Shown here: positions 8,123 to 16,406 of the stretch, piece after piece
Position numbering within the stretch: the stretch's first letter is position 1
Layout: the number at the start of each line of letters is the position of its first letter
Assembly: GCA_041690495.1 (NCBI GenBank)
Contig: JAWLHE010000018.1
Location: 1 to 39,681 of the forward strand
Length of the DNA stretch: 39,681 nucleotides
Direction of reading: 5' to 3'
Source: DATAAP01 sp041690495
Lineage (GTDB): Bacteria; Pseudomonadota; Alphaproteobacteria; CACIAM-22H2
Made by a program: the position numbers and the translations under genes
The notes under the pieces: generated by a model
What the model was told of the DNA's origin: nothing
The model's input: the letters and a program-made list of their open reading frames with translations, nothing else
The model's database searches: none

Positions 8123-9525
8123 CACGCTGCCGCTTTGCGCGGCAGGGACGCGGTCTCGCCGAGGTCCCAGAACAGCCCGCTCATCAGCCGCAGCGCCTCG
8201 CGCGCGATCGAGCCGAGCAGGTGCTCGTTGGGCGCATGCTGCGAGCAGGCGGCATAGGAATGCGGCACCCACACGGTGGGCAGGCCGAGCACCTCGGAGA
8301 AGCAGTCGTTCGGCAGCGAGCCGCCGAGATTGGGAAGGATGGCGGGCTTCGCGCCGGTGGTCTTCTCGATCGAGGCCACGGCCCACTTCACCCAGGGATG
8401 GTCGGGGTCGAGCCGCGTCGCCGGGAAGAATCCAGCGTGGGCCTGCTCGACCTTCACCATGCCGAAGCCGTGCCGGTCGAGGTGGCGGCGCAGGGCCGGG
8501 ACGATGTCCTTGGGATCGACGCCGACGACGTAGCGGAGCTGGCAATGCGCGTTGCAGCGCGGCGGAATGGCGTTGACCGGGTTGTCGGGATTGCCGGTCC
8601 GGAAGGCCAGCACCTCGAAGCTCGACCAGCCGAACACGCGCTCGGCCGGCGTCAGGCCCGGCTCGCCCCAGCCCTCGTCGATCTCGGGCGCGTCCTCGCC
8701 GCCCTCTACAACGCAGTCAGCCAGCGCCACGCGCACCGAGTTGGGTAGCGATTTCGGCTTCCATTCCGGAATGCGGATGGCGCCAGTCGGCGTCGTGATC
8801 GAGGCGAGCGCATGGGCGAGGATGATGCCCGGGTTGGCGAGCAGGCCGCCCCAGTTGCCGGAATGATGGCCGCCTTCGCGCAGGTCGACGGTGAAGTCGA
8901 TGTTCATGGCCCCGCGCGAGCCGAGGAAGATGGTCGGCCGGCTCGGCGTCAGGCGCGGGCCGTCCGACGCGATCAGCACGTCGGCCTTGAGCAGCGCCTT
9001 CTCCTGCTCACAGAACTCGCGCAGCCCGGGAGAGCCGATCTCCTCGCTAGTCTCGATCAGGAACTTGAGATTGAAGCCGAGCCGGCCGCGCGCGGCGAGC
9101 ACCGCGGCGACCGCACCCATGTTGATGCTGTGCTGGCCCTTGTTGTCGGCGGTGCCGCGGCCGTAGACGCGGTCGCCCTCGGGCTTGATCTGCCACGGCC
9201 CGATGCCCTCGCGCCACTGCGTCTCCTGGCCGCGGATGACGTCGCCATGGCCGTAGGTGAGCACGGTGACGAGCGACGGATCCTCGATGCGCTCGGCGAC
9301 CAGGAATGGCCCCCCCTTGGCGACCGGGTTCGGCAGGAGACGGCACTTGAAGCCGAGCTTCTCCAGGCTCGGCGTCATTTCCTGGGTCAGGTAGCGCTCG
9401 AGCTCGCCGCGCCGCTCGGGGTTCTGGCTCTCGGTCATGATTGCCACCCGCCGTGCGAGGTCGTCGTAGAATCCACCGTTGTCGTAATAGGTCTCGGCGT
9501 TGGCGATGGCGGCGTCGCGCGTCAT
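8122..9525 (-). CDS. M20-family metallopeptidase (dipeptidase-like), first of a pair
   Basis: This 467-residue M20 dipeptidase or tripeptidase is of the longer CNDP/PepV-like form. Ligands are H93/D95 (LTYGHGDVIRG), D127 (GRGTADNKGQ), E161/E162 (ETSEEIGSPG), D188 (IASDGPRL) and H430 (SQHAPNEHL). The lid/dimerisation domain lies at roughly 205-390. The ATG at 9525 is preferred over an in-frame TTG at 9531 because GGAGAC lies about 8 bases upstream of the ATG. It follows the ABC permease gene by 21 bases and is coupled to the next M20 gene by a one-base stop/start overlap. It presumably hydrolyses dipeptides brought in by the operon's ABC transporter. It is only distantly similar to its neighbour, so the two look like complementary specificities rather than a recent duplication. 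Confidence 0.9.
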   Translation of the reverse strand: MTRDAAIANAETYYDNGGFYDDLARRVAIMTESQNPERRGELERYLTQEMTPSLEKLGFKCRLLPNPVAKGGPFLVAERIEDPSLVTVLTYGHGDVIRGQETQWREGIGPWQIKPEGDRVYGRGTADNKGQHSINMGAVAAVLAARGRLGFNLKFLIETSEEIGSPGLREFCEQEKALLKADVLIASDGPRLTPSRPTIFLGSRGAMNIDFTVDLREGGHHSGNWGGLLANPGIILAHALASITTPTGAIRIPEWKPKSLPNSVRVALADCVVEGGEDAPEIDEGWGEPGLTPAERVFGWSSFEVLAFRTGNPDNPVNAIPPRCNAHCQLRYVVGVDPKDIVPALRRHLDRHGFGMVKVEQAHAGFFPATRLDPDHPWVKWAVASIEKTTGAKPAILPNLGGSLPNDCFSEVLGLPTVWVPHSYAACSQHAPNEHLLGSIAREALRLMSGLFWDLGETASLPRKAAA

Positions 9526-9546
9526 TTCCAAGTCTCCATCGGGTGT

Positions 9547-10479
9547 TCAGGTGCGCTGCTCGGGCGCAGCGATGTCGCGGATGCCGTCGCCGAGCAGGTT
9601 GATGGCGAGAACGAGGGCAAGCAGGGTAAAGCCGGGGATGTTGATCAGCCAGGCGCTGAAGAACATGTACTGTTTGGCCTCGGCGATCATCAGGCCCCAG
9701 GACGGCAGCGGCGGCTGAACGCCGAGGCCGAGGAACGAAAGCGAAGCCTCGAGCAGGATGGCGCTCGCCATCTCGAGCGTGGCGACGACGACGAGATTGC
9801 CGGTGATGTTCGGCATGATCTCGCCGAGCACGATCCGCGGCGCGGAGCAGCCCATCGCGCGGGCGGCGGTGACGTAGTCGAGATTGCGCGTCTGCATCGT
9901 GGCGCTGCGCATGACCACGGCGAATCGGTCCCATTTGAGCAGGCCCAGTACCAGGATCACGATCCATAGCGAGCTGCCGACGAGCGCCACGACCGCGAGC
10001 GCAACGAGAATCACCGGCAGCGACAGCCGCGTGGTAATAAGATAGCCGATCAGCAGATCGACGCGGCCGCCGAAATAGCCGGCGATGATGCCCAGCGTCG
10101 TGCCGATCAGTCCGGAGATGAACATCACCGACAGGCCGATCAGCAGTGAAATGCGCGAGCCGTAGATCATGCGCGAGAGATAGTCGCGGCCGAGCTGGTC
10201 GGTGCCGAGTGGATGAAGCCAATCGCCCTTCTCGTACCAGATCGGCGGGATGAGGCGGCGGGTGAGGTCCTGCGCGTAGGGGTCGTGCGGTGCGATCGCC
10301 GGCGCAAGCAGGGCGGTGAGCATCACCAGCACAAGGATGGCGGCGCCGATCATGAAGCCGCCATGGCCGAAGATGCGCTTGCGTAGCAGGGTCGCCGGCG
10401 TCGGCGCCAGGATCGTCTCCGGGCTCAGTGCTGCGCCGGGGCCCGGGGGGACGAGGGCGGAGGCAGTCTCGGCGGCCAT
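9547..10479 (-). CDS. ABC transporter permease, DppC/OppC type
   Basis: This 310-residue inner-membrane subunit belongs to a dipeptide/oligopeptide importer. A cytoplasmic N-terminal tail (about 40 residues) leads into TM1. The DppC-type periplasmic segment ends in HPLGTDQLGRDYLSRMIYG, a hallmark of this subunit. The EAA loop that docks on the ATPase reads YVTAARAMGCSAPRIVLGEI, and the C-terminus has the usual GLGVQPPLPSWG turn. It starts 3 bases after the DppB-type stop, forming a tightly coupled permease pair. Its ATPases are encoded further upstream in the same operon (13113-14111 and 15408-16406). Confidence 0.93.
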   Translation of the reverse strand: MAAETASALVPPGPGAALSPETILAPTPATLLRKRIFGHGGFMIGAAILVLVMLTALLAPAIAPHDPYAQDLTRRLIPPIWYEKGDWLHPLGTDQLGRDYLSRMIYGSRISLLIGLSVMFISGLIGTTLGIIAGYFGGRVDLLIGYLITTRLSLPVILVALAVVALVGSSLWIVILVLGLLKWDRFAVVMRSATMQTRNLDYVTAARAMGCSAPRIVLGEIMPNITGNLVVVATLEMASAILLEASLSFLGLGVQPPLPSWGLMIAEAKQYMFFSAWLINIPGFTLLALVLAINLLGDGIRDIAAPEQRT

Positions 10480-10482
10480 CGG

Positions 10483-11400
10483 TCAGCCGACGCGGATGCG
10501 CGGGTCGAGCCACGCATTGAGGAGATCGGCAAACAGGGTCAGCACGATGTAGAACAGCGAGACCAGCAGCACGATCGCCTGCACGACAGGAAAGTCGTTG
10601 TGAATGATGCTTTCATAGGCGAGATAGCCGAGGCCGTTCAGCGCGAAGACCGTCTCGATGATCACCGACCCGCCGAGCATGAAGCCGAGTTGCACGGCGG
10701 CGAGCGCCACCACCGGAATGATCGCATTGCGCAGCGCATGCTTGAACAGGATGCGGCCGGCGCGAAGGCCCTTGGCGCGCGCCGTGCGGATATAGTCGGC
10801 CTGCAGAACCTCGAGCATGCCGGCGCGCGTCAGCCGCATGATGGCTGGCGTCGCATAATAGCTAAGGGCGATCGCCGGCATGATGAAATGCGCCCAGGTG
10901 TCGCCGCCCGAGATCGGCAGCCAGCGCAGCGTGAGGCCGAACAGCAGGATCAGCAGCAGCGCGAACCAGAATGGCGGCATGGCCTGGCCGATCACTGCGA
11001 TGGTGAGGGTGAGGCGGTCGATCCAGCTGTTCGGGCGGATGGCGGCCGCGACCCCGAGCGGAATCGACAGCGTGAGTGCGAAGCTTAGCGCCATCGCGCC
11101 GAGCGTCAGGGTGGTGCCGATCCGCTCCCACACGATCGCCGCGACCGGGGTGCGGAAGTAGAAGGAATCGCCGAAATCGCCGATTGCCGCGCGCGACAGC
11201 CATTCCAGATACTGCACGACCAGCGGCCGGTCGAAGCCGTACTGCTTGCGGATGAGCTCGATGTCCTCGGAGCGAGCACCCTCGCCGGCCATCGCCGTGG
11301 CGACATCCGTCGAGAGCTGCACCAGCAGGAAGCAGATCACCGACACGGTGAGCGCCACCAGCACCGCCATCAACGCACGTTTTGCCGCGAAGACGAGCAT
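10483..11400 (-). CDS. ABC transporter permease, DppB/OppB type
   Basis: This 305-residue inner-membrane subunit starts MLVFAAKRALMAVLVALTVS and is followed by the DppB-type periplasmic region (about 30-100), including IRKQYGFDRPLVVQYLEWL. The EAA docking loop is YIRTARAKGLRAGRILFKHA, and the protein ends with LLNAWLDPRIRVG, the typical DppB C-terminus. It is the first permease after the binding-protein gene, but a 160-base gap holding two inverted repeats separates them. It pairs with the DppC-type permease 3 bases downstream. Confidence 0.93.
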   Translation of the reverse strand: MLVFAAKRALMAVLVALTVSVICFLLVQLSTDVATAMAGEGARSEDIELIRKQYGFDRPLVVQYLEWLSRAAIGDFGDSFYFRTPVAAIVWERIGTTLTLGAMALSFALTLSIPLGVAAAIRPNSWIDRLTLTIAVIGQAMPPFWFALLLILLFGLTLRWLPISGGDTWAHFIMPAIALSYYATPAIMRLTRAGMLEVLQADYIRTARAKGLRAGRILFKHALRNAIIPVVALAAVQLGFMLGGSVIIETVFALNGLGYLAYESIIHNDFPVVQAIVLLVSLFYIVLTLFADLLNAWLDPRIRVG

Positions 11401-11444
11401 GGCGATCTACCTCTTACGCCGCCGCTTCCGGAGCGGCCTTCACG

Positions 11445-11520
11445 CAACCCTCTCCCGCAAGCGGGAGAGGGTTGTGATCGAACGCTGGGCCGCATGCCTC
11501 TTCCCGCTTGCGGGAGGAGG
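11445..11520. repeat. Two related inverted repeats between binding-protein and permease genes
   Basis: The first is a near-continuous palindrome with 14-bp perfect arms (11445-11458 and 11461-11474) around two A: caaccctctcccgc / gcgggagagggttg. The second, 11497-11507 and 11510-11520, has 11-bp arms with one mismatch around TT and repeats the same ctcccgc / gcgggag core. This ccctctcccgc-aa-gcgggagaggg sequence is a kind of short intergenic palindrome found repeated in many proteobacterial genomes. It lies within the operon, between the binding protein (upstream) and DppB (downstream), where it could protect the upstream mRNA or reduce read-through. Confidence 0.8.
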
Positions 11521-11559
11521 CGGAGAACGAGGGCGAGGTCGCCTTCACGTCACCCGTTG

Positions 11560-13083
11560 TTACTTCCACTTCGCTTCCCAGAAGCGCGGAATCTCGTCCG
11601 GGTAGGCCGTGAACGCGAGATCCTTGGTGTACGCGTAGTAGACCGGGAGCGAGTAGAGCGGTACCGAGTAGCTCTCCTGCGCGATCTTCACGAGCGCCTT
11701 GGCATAGGCCTCCTTGCGCACCTCGGGATCGACCGACGTGTCGCCCGTTTCGAGCCAGTCGCGGACTTGCGGGTCGCGGTTGATGTCGTCGTCGAGGAAC
11801 TTCCAGTAGTGCGGCGTCGACGCCGAGACGTCGTTGACCGAGAACGAACCCCAGGTCTGATGCGCAACGGCGCCTTCGCCCTTGCGCATTGCGTCGCGCA
11901 TCGCCGCGTACTGCATGAAGCGGAGATTGGCGCGGATGCCGGCCGCTCGCAGATAGCCGATCATCGCCTCGGTCTGGTGCCGCTCGCGATAGGCGTAAAG
12001 GTCGACGTCGATGCCGTTGGGAAAGCCGGCCTCGGCCAGCAACGCCTTCGCCTTGGCCGGATCGTAGTTGTAGCGCGGGGCGCCTGCGTCGGTGCAGCCG
12101 AACTGGCTGGGGAAGCAGTTGGTGTGCAGGACGCGTGCGCCTTCGCCGACGACCGACTTGAGCATCGCTTCACGGTCGATCGCGTGTGCGAAGGCCTGGC
12201 GCACGCGCTTGTCTTTCAGCGCCGGGGTCGTCGTCTTGTCGGTGCTGTTGAAGTGCAGGAAGACGATCCGCATCGTCTCGCCGGCCTTCACCTCCAGGGT
12301 CGGCACGGTCTTGAGCTGGTTGGCCTGGTCGGGCGGCACGTTGAAGATCCAGTCCGCGCCGCCGGCCATCAGCTCCGCCATCTGCGTGTTGCGGTCGGGG
12401 ATCAGCCGCAGCTCGAGCTTGCCGATCGTCGGCTGCGGGCGCGGGCTGTCCTTGAAGTAGTCGGTGTTCTTCTCGAGGCGCACGACGCGGCCCGGCTGGT
12501 GCTCGGTGACCTTGTAAGGCCCGGTGCCGACCGGGTTCTCGCTCATGCCCTTCGGGCCGACCTTCTCGTAGTACTCGTTGGGGTAGATGTTGACCGGCCC
12601 GGCAAGATATTCGAGTGCCGCCGGGAAGGCCTTCTTGAGATTGATGCGGACCTTGTATTGGCTGACCTTCTCGGCGTTGGCGATCCAGTTCACGTTCGTC
12701 TGAGTGACCGCCTTGTTCTCGGGCTTCGAAACGAAATTGAGCGTGTAGACCACGTCGTCGGCGTCGAACGGCTCGCCGTTGTGGAACTTGACGCCTTGGC
12801 GAAGGTCAAACTCAAGGGTCTTCTCGTTGACCCATTTCCAGCTGGTCGCGAGCTCGCCCTTGTACCGGTTGGTCTTGGGATCGCGATGGATCAGGTGGTC
12901 CCAGATGTGATGGGCGAGGATCACGCCGATCCGCACGTTGTTGAAGTAGGAGTCGATGCTCTCCGGGACCTGGTCGGCCGCGAAGACGATGGTGTCGTTG
13001 CGCTTTCCGGCTTCCGCCGTCGTTACGAGGCCGGTCGCCGCCGCCGCCGCGATCGCCCCCCAGATCAAGTTCCGAACCGCCAT
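11560..13083 (-). CDS. ABC transporter substrate-binding protein, peptide type (SBP family 5)
   Basis: This 507-residue periplasmic binding protein has a signal peptide at about residues 1-25 (MAVRNLIWGAIAAAAATGLV, AxA end AEA before GKRND). Family-5 features are the early SIDSYFNN..., then LRQGVKFHNGEPFDADDVVY, the NPVGTGPYKV motif near 185, and KDKRVRQAFAHAIDREAML near 295. These are typical of DppA/OppA-type and other family-5 receptors. A perfect AGGAGG lies about 8 bases upstream of the ATG. It lies between the upstream ATPase gene (29 bases away) and the DppB-type permease (159-base gap with palindromes). From the operon, the ligand is probably a di- or tripeptide, possibly a gamma-glutamyl peptide or glutathione; the sequence alone does not say. 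Confidence 0.92.
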   Translation of the reverse strand: MAVRNLIWGAIAAAAATGLVTTAEAGKRNDTIVFAADQVPESIDSYFNNVRIGVILAHHIWDHLIHRDPKTNRYKGELATSWKWVNEKTLEFDLRQGVKFHNGEPFDADDVVYTLNFVSKPENKAVTQTNVNWIANAEKVSQYKVRINLKKAFPAALEYLAGPVNIYPNEYYEKVGPKGMSENPVGTGPYKVTEHQPGRVVRLEKNTDYFKDSPRPQPTIGKLELRLIPDRNTQMAELMAGGADWIFNVPPDQANQLKTVPTLEVKAGETMRIVFLHFNSTDKTTTPALKDKRVRQAFAHAIDREAMLKSVVGEGARVLHTNCFPSQFGCTDAGAPRYNYDPAKAKALLAEAGFPNGIDVDLYAYRERHQTEAMIGYLRAAGIRANLRFMQYAAMRDAMRKGEGAVAHQTWGSFSVNDVSASTPHYWKFLDDDINRDPQVRDWLETGDTSVDPEVRKEAYAKALVKIAQESYSVPLYSLPVYYAYTKDLAFTAYPDEIPRFWEAKWK

Positions 13084-13112
13084 TTTTCAGCCTCCTCTGT
13101 TCCCTGCCGGCA

Positions 13113-14111
13113 TCATACGGATGGCCGGGTTTCCTCGTCCAGTCGGGCCGTGTCCGCCCGCTGTTCATAAAGATGGCATTCGATCCGCTTACCGGGCTCG
13201 ACCAGCGGCACGGGCGCCAAGAAGCGGCATGCCTCCAGGGCTTCCGGGCAGCGCGGATGGAAGGTGCAGCCGCTGGGCGGATCGATCGGATTGGGGTAGG
13301 CGACGCCGAGCCTGGTGTCGGGAATGCCCAGCCCCGGCTGCGGGGTCAGCACGGACGCGAGCAGAGCCTGGGTATAGGGATGCAGCGGCCCGGCGAACAG
13401 CGTCTCCGTCGCCGCCTCCTCGACGATGCGGCCGAGATACATGACGGCGACGCGGCTCGCGATGTGCTCGACCACGGCGAGATTATGGCTGATGAACACA
13501 TAGGTCAGGCCCAGCTCGCGCTGCAGGTCCTGCAGCAGGTTGAGGATCTGCGACTGCACCGATACGTCGAGGGCGGAAGTCGGCTCGTCGCACACGACGA
13601 TCTCGGGCCGCATGACGAGCGCGCGTGCGATCGCGACGCGCTGGCGCTGCCCGCCCGAGAGCTGGTTGGGGTAGCTGTCGAGCACGCGCCGCGGCAGGCC
13701 GACCAGATCGATCATCTCCTCGACGGTGCGGCGGCGCTGGGCGGAATTGCCGATGTCGTGAACGATCAGCGGCAGGCCGACGATGGCGCGCACCGACTTG
13801 CGCGGGTTGAGCGAGGCGTAGGGATCCTGGAACACGGGCTGGATGCGCCGGGCGACGTCGCGGCGCTCGAGCTCGGCCACCGGCCGGCCGTCGAGCCGGA
13901 TGGCCCCCGCGGTGGGTGCCAGCAGGCCGAGGATCATGCGCGCCAGCGTGGTCTTGCCGCAGCCCGATTCGCCGACGATCGCCAGCACCTCGCCGCGCTC
14001 GATCTTCAGGCTCACGCCGGCGACCGCACGCAGCACGCGCGACTTGCTGAACAGCCCCGTCGTGACCGTGAAATCGCGGCGAACGTCTTCGAGCTCGATC
14101 AGGGCCGTCAT
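13113..14111 (-). CDS. ABC transporter ATPase, DppF/OppF type
   Basis: This 332-residue cytoplasmic ATPase is one of the two unlike nucleotide-binding subunits of the peptide importer. Walker A is GESGCGKTT (47-55), the Q-loop FQDPYASLNP (93-102), the signature LSGGQRQR (150-157), Walker B IVVCDEP with D174/E175, and the H-loop ISHN. The C-terminal oligopeptide/dipeptide extension carries the cysteine cluster GCTFHPRCPEALEAC, a conserved 4Fe-4S-like motif in this subfamily. The ATG at 14111 opens the domain directly; a longer in-frame extension would run into the MFS gene and has no ATPase homology. It sits 49 bases downstream of the MFS gene. Confidence 0.93.
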   Translation of the reverse strand: MTALIELEDVRRDFTVTTGLFSKSRVLRAVAGVSLKIERGEVLAIVGESGCGKTTLARMILGLLAPTAGAIRLDGRPVAELERRDVARRIQPVFQDPYASLNPRKSVRAIVGLPLIVHDIGNSAQRRRTVEEMIDLVGLPRRVLDSYPNQLSGGQRQRVAIARALVMRPEIVVCDEPTSALDVSVQSQILNLLQDLQRELGLTYVFISHNLAVVEHIASRVAVMYLGRIVEEAATETLFAGPLHPYTQALLASVLTPQPGLGIPDTRLGVAYPNPIDPPSGCTFHPRCPEALEACRFLAPVPLVEPGKRIECHLYEQRADTARLDEETRPSV

Positions 14112-14160
14112 CGCGGGGGCTCCGGGCGATCGGGGGCGCGGCAGGGCAGCATGTCGCACT

Positions 14161-15411
14161 CTACCGTGCGCCCGCCGGCCCGAGAAGGCGGCGGCGCCAC
14201 GAGCGCTGCAGGAGCCAGAAGGCGATCGATATGTTGACGAGGTTCCATCCAATTCCGTTGAGCAGCGCCACCTGGTACGAGCCGGTCGCATCGAAGATCG
14301 CGCCCGACATCCAGCCGCCCAGCGCCATCCCGGCCAGTGTCGCGGACAGCGCGAGGCTGATCCGGAAGCCGGCCTCGCGCGCCGGGAACAGCTCGCGCAC
14401 GATGAACGGATAGCTCGGCACGATGCCGCCCTGGACGAGGCCGAACACCGCGGAGATGACGTAGAGCGAGGCAAGCCCGTCGAACGGCAGATATAAGGCG
14501 AGCGCTACCGCCTGCAGGAGCGAGCCGAGGATCAGGGTCGGCAGGCCGCCGATGCGGTCGAGGATCCAGCCGGAGGCGAGCCGGCTGACGGTGCCGAAAC
14601 CGAGCATCAGCGACAGCATCTCGGCGCCGCGCGCAGGGCCGTAGCCGAGATCGACGCAATAGGCGACGATATGGACCTGCGGCATCGACATGGCGACGCA
14701 GCACGCCAGGCCGGCGAGGACCAGCAATCCCTGCGTCACGTTCGGCGAAAGGCCGAGTGCGGGACCGGCCCCGCCGTTGCCGGAAGTCACGGCGATCGGC
14801 CTTTGCGGCGGCGGCGGACGGCGAAGGAGCAGGGACAGCGGCAGCAATGTCGCGACGCAGATCAGGCCGATGGCGATATGCGTCTGCCGCCAGCCTTCCG
14901 TCGCGATGAAATGCTCGATGATCGGCGGCCATACCGTGCCGGCGATGTAGTTGCCGCTGGCGACGAGCGCGATGGCGAGGCCGCGGCGGCGCTCGAACCA
15001 CAACGACGTATCGGCGATCAGCGGCCCGAACATCGCTGCACTGCCGAACATCCCGATCGCGACGCCATGGATTATCGCGAAAACCCAGATGCTGCCGGAA
15101 TAAGCTACCGCAACGTAGCCGAGGCCCAGGGCGATGGCGCCGAGGACGACCGGCACCACGATACCTGCGCGGTCGCTGAGGCGCCCCATCAGCACGCTGC
15201 CGAGAACGAGTCCGAGCATGGTTGTCGTATAGGGCAGCGACGCGCCGGCGCGGGGCACGCCGAACTCGGCCTGCACCGCGGGCAGCGCCACGACGATGGA
15301 CCATAGACCGACGCTGCCGATGATGCTCACCGCCACGGCGACGCCCAGACGCAGCCAGGAATAGGCCGAATCCACCTGACCTTCCGGCCATCGACCGGGT
15401 GCGGGATTCAT
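14161..15411 (-). CDS. MFS transporter
   Basis: This 416-residue protein has about 12 hydrophobic segments and major-facilitator features. The loop 2-3 motif appears as GSVLMGRLSDRAG, with a second copy in the C-terminal half as GFGTVSRLASGWILDRIGG. The overall pattern resembles the oxalate/formate or monocarboxylate-type MFS carriers. The ATG at 15411 overlaps the stop of the upstream DppD-type ATPase (ATGA), so it is translationally coupled and genuinely part of the operon. A secondary carrier between the two ATPase genes of one ABC transporter is unusual. It may export or import a product of peptide hydrolysis. Substrate unknown. Confidence 0.88.
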   Translation of the reverse strand: MNPAPGRWPEGQVDSAYSWLRLGVAVAVSIIGSVGLWSIVVALPAVQAEFGVPRAGASLPYTTTMLGLVLGSVLMGRLSDRAGIVVPVVLGAIALGLGYVAVAYSGSIWVFAIIHGVAIGMFGSAAMFGPLIADTSLWFERRRGLAIALVASGNYIAGTVWPPIIEHFIATEGWRQTHIAIGLICVATLLPLSLLLRRPPPPQRPIAVTSGNGGAGPALGLSPNVTQGLLVLAGLACCVAMSMPQVHIVAYCVDLGYGPARGAEMLSLMLGFGTVSRLASGWILDRIGGLPTLILGSLLQAVALALYLPFDGLASLYVISAVFGLVQGGIVPSYPFIVRELFPAREAGFRISLALSATLAGMALGGWMSGAIFDATGSYQVALLNGIGWNLVNISIAFWLLQRSWRRRLLGPAGAR

Positions 15412-16406
15412 GCGCCGGCTGAATCGGTCATCGCGAGCGCCGGCTCGCCGAGAATGCACCGATAGGCGTGGCCGGACGGGCGAACGGTGAGATCGATCGC
15501 CGCGCGGCCGCATGCTGGAACGGCTTGCGGGCAGCGATTGCGGAACTGGCACGCCGTCAGCTCTCCGATCGGGGTCGGCACGACGCCGGGGATGGCGCCG
15601 AGCGGAGCACCCCGTCGCGTCCGGCCCGGAATGGGAATGCAGCGCAGCAGCCCGCGCGTGTAGGGATGCAGCGGCTGCTCGAACACCTCCTTAGCGGTGC
15701 CGGTCTCGACGACTTCGCCGGCGTACATAACTGCAACCCGATCGGCGATGCGCGCGACGATGCCGAGATCGTGGGTGATCAGGATCAGCCCCATCTGAAA
15801 TTCGCGCTGCAGGTCGGCGAGCAGGCGCAGGATCTGTGCCTGAATGGTCACGTCGAGCGCCGTCGTCGGCTCGTCGGCTATGATCAGCCGCGGGTCGCAC
15901 ATCAGGGCCATGGCGATCATGACGCGCTGGCGCAGACCGCCCGAGAGCTGATGCGGATACTGGCCGAGACGGCTCGCCGCCGCGGTGATGCCGACCTTCT
16001 CGAGCATGAACACGGCGCGTTCGCGCGCCGCCTTCGGCGACACCGCGCGATGGCGCAGCAGCGCCTCCTCGAGCTGGTTGCCGATCGTGTAGGCGGGGTT
16101 CAGCGCCGTCATCGGCTCCTGGAAGATCATCGCCATGCGATTGCCGCGCAGTTCGGACATCTCGCGCTCGCGCGCCCTGCTGAGATCCTTGCCTTCGAAC
16201 GTGTAGCGCGCGGTGCTGCGCCGCGCCGTGCGCGGCAGCAGGTCCATCAGCGCCAGCGCCGTCAGCGACTTGCCGCAGCCGGATTCACCGACGAGGCACA
16301 AGGTCTCGCCTCGACCGACCGAAAAGCTGATGCCGCGCACCGCGTGCAGCATCCCGGCGGGAGTCGGAATATCGACGCGCAGATCCTCGACGCTGAGCAG
16401 GCTCAT
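15408..16406 (-). CDS. ABC transporter ATPase, DppD/OppD type
   Basis: This 332-residue cytoplasmic nucleotide-binding subunit has Walker A GESGCGKS (40-47), Q-loop FQEPMTALNP (95-104), signature LSGGLRQR (154-161), Walker B LIIADEP with D178/E179, and the H-loop ITHD. The EPMTALNP sequence is typical of the DppD-type subunit, while DPYASLNP in the other ATPase marks DppF, so the pair forms an asymmetric heterodimer. The C-terminal region CQFRNRCPQAVPAC is the cysteine motif of oligopeptide ATPases. It overlaps gamma-glutamyltransferase upstream and the MFS gene downstream, each by an ATGA. Confidence 0.93.
   Translation of the reverse strand: MSLLSVEDLRVDIPTPAGMLHAVRGISFSVGRGETLCLVGESGCGKSLTALALMDLLPRTARRSTARYTFEGKDLSRAREREMSELRGNRMAMIFQEPMTALNPAYTIGNQLEEALLRHRAVSPKAARERAVFMLEKVGITAAASRLGQYPHQLSGGLRQRVMIAMALMCDPRLIIADEPTTALDVTIQAQILRLLADLQREFQMGLILITHDLGIVARIADRVAVMYAGEVVETGTAKEVFEQPLHPYTRGLLRCIPIPGRTRRGAPLGAIPGVVPTPIGELTACQFRNRCPQAVPACGRAAIDLTVRPSGHAYRCILGEPALAMTDSAGA

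Noticed and set aside
11494..13170. A 558-codon open frame on the plus strand
   Set aside because: It is antisense to the family-5 binding protein; the reading is Val/Arg/Asp-rich repetition of reversed codons with no motifs.
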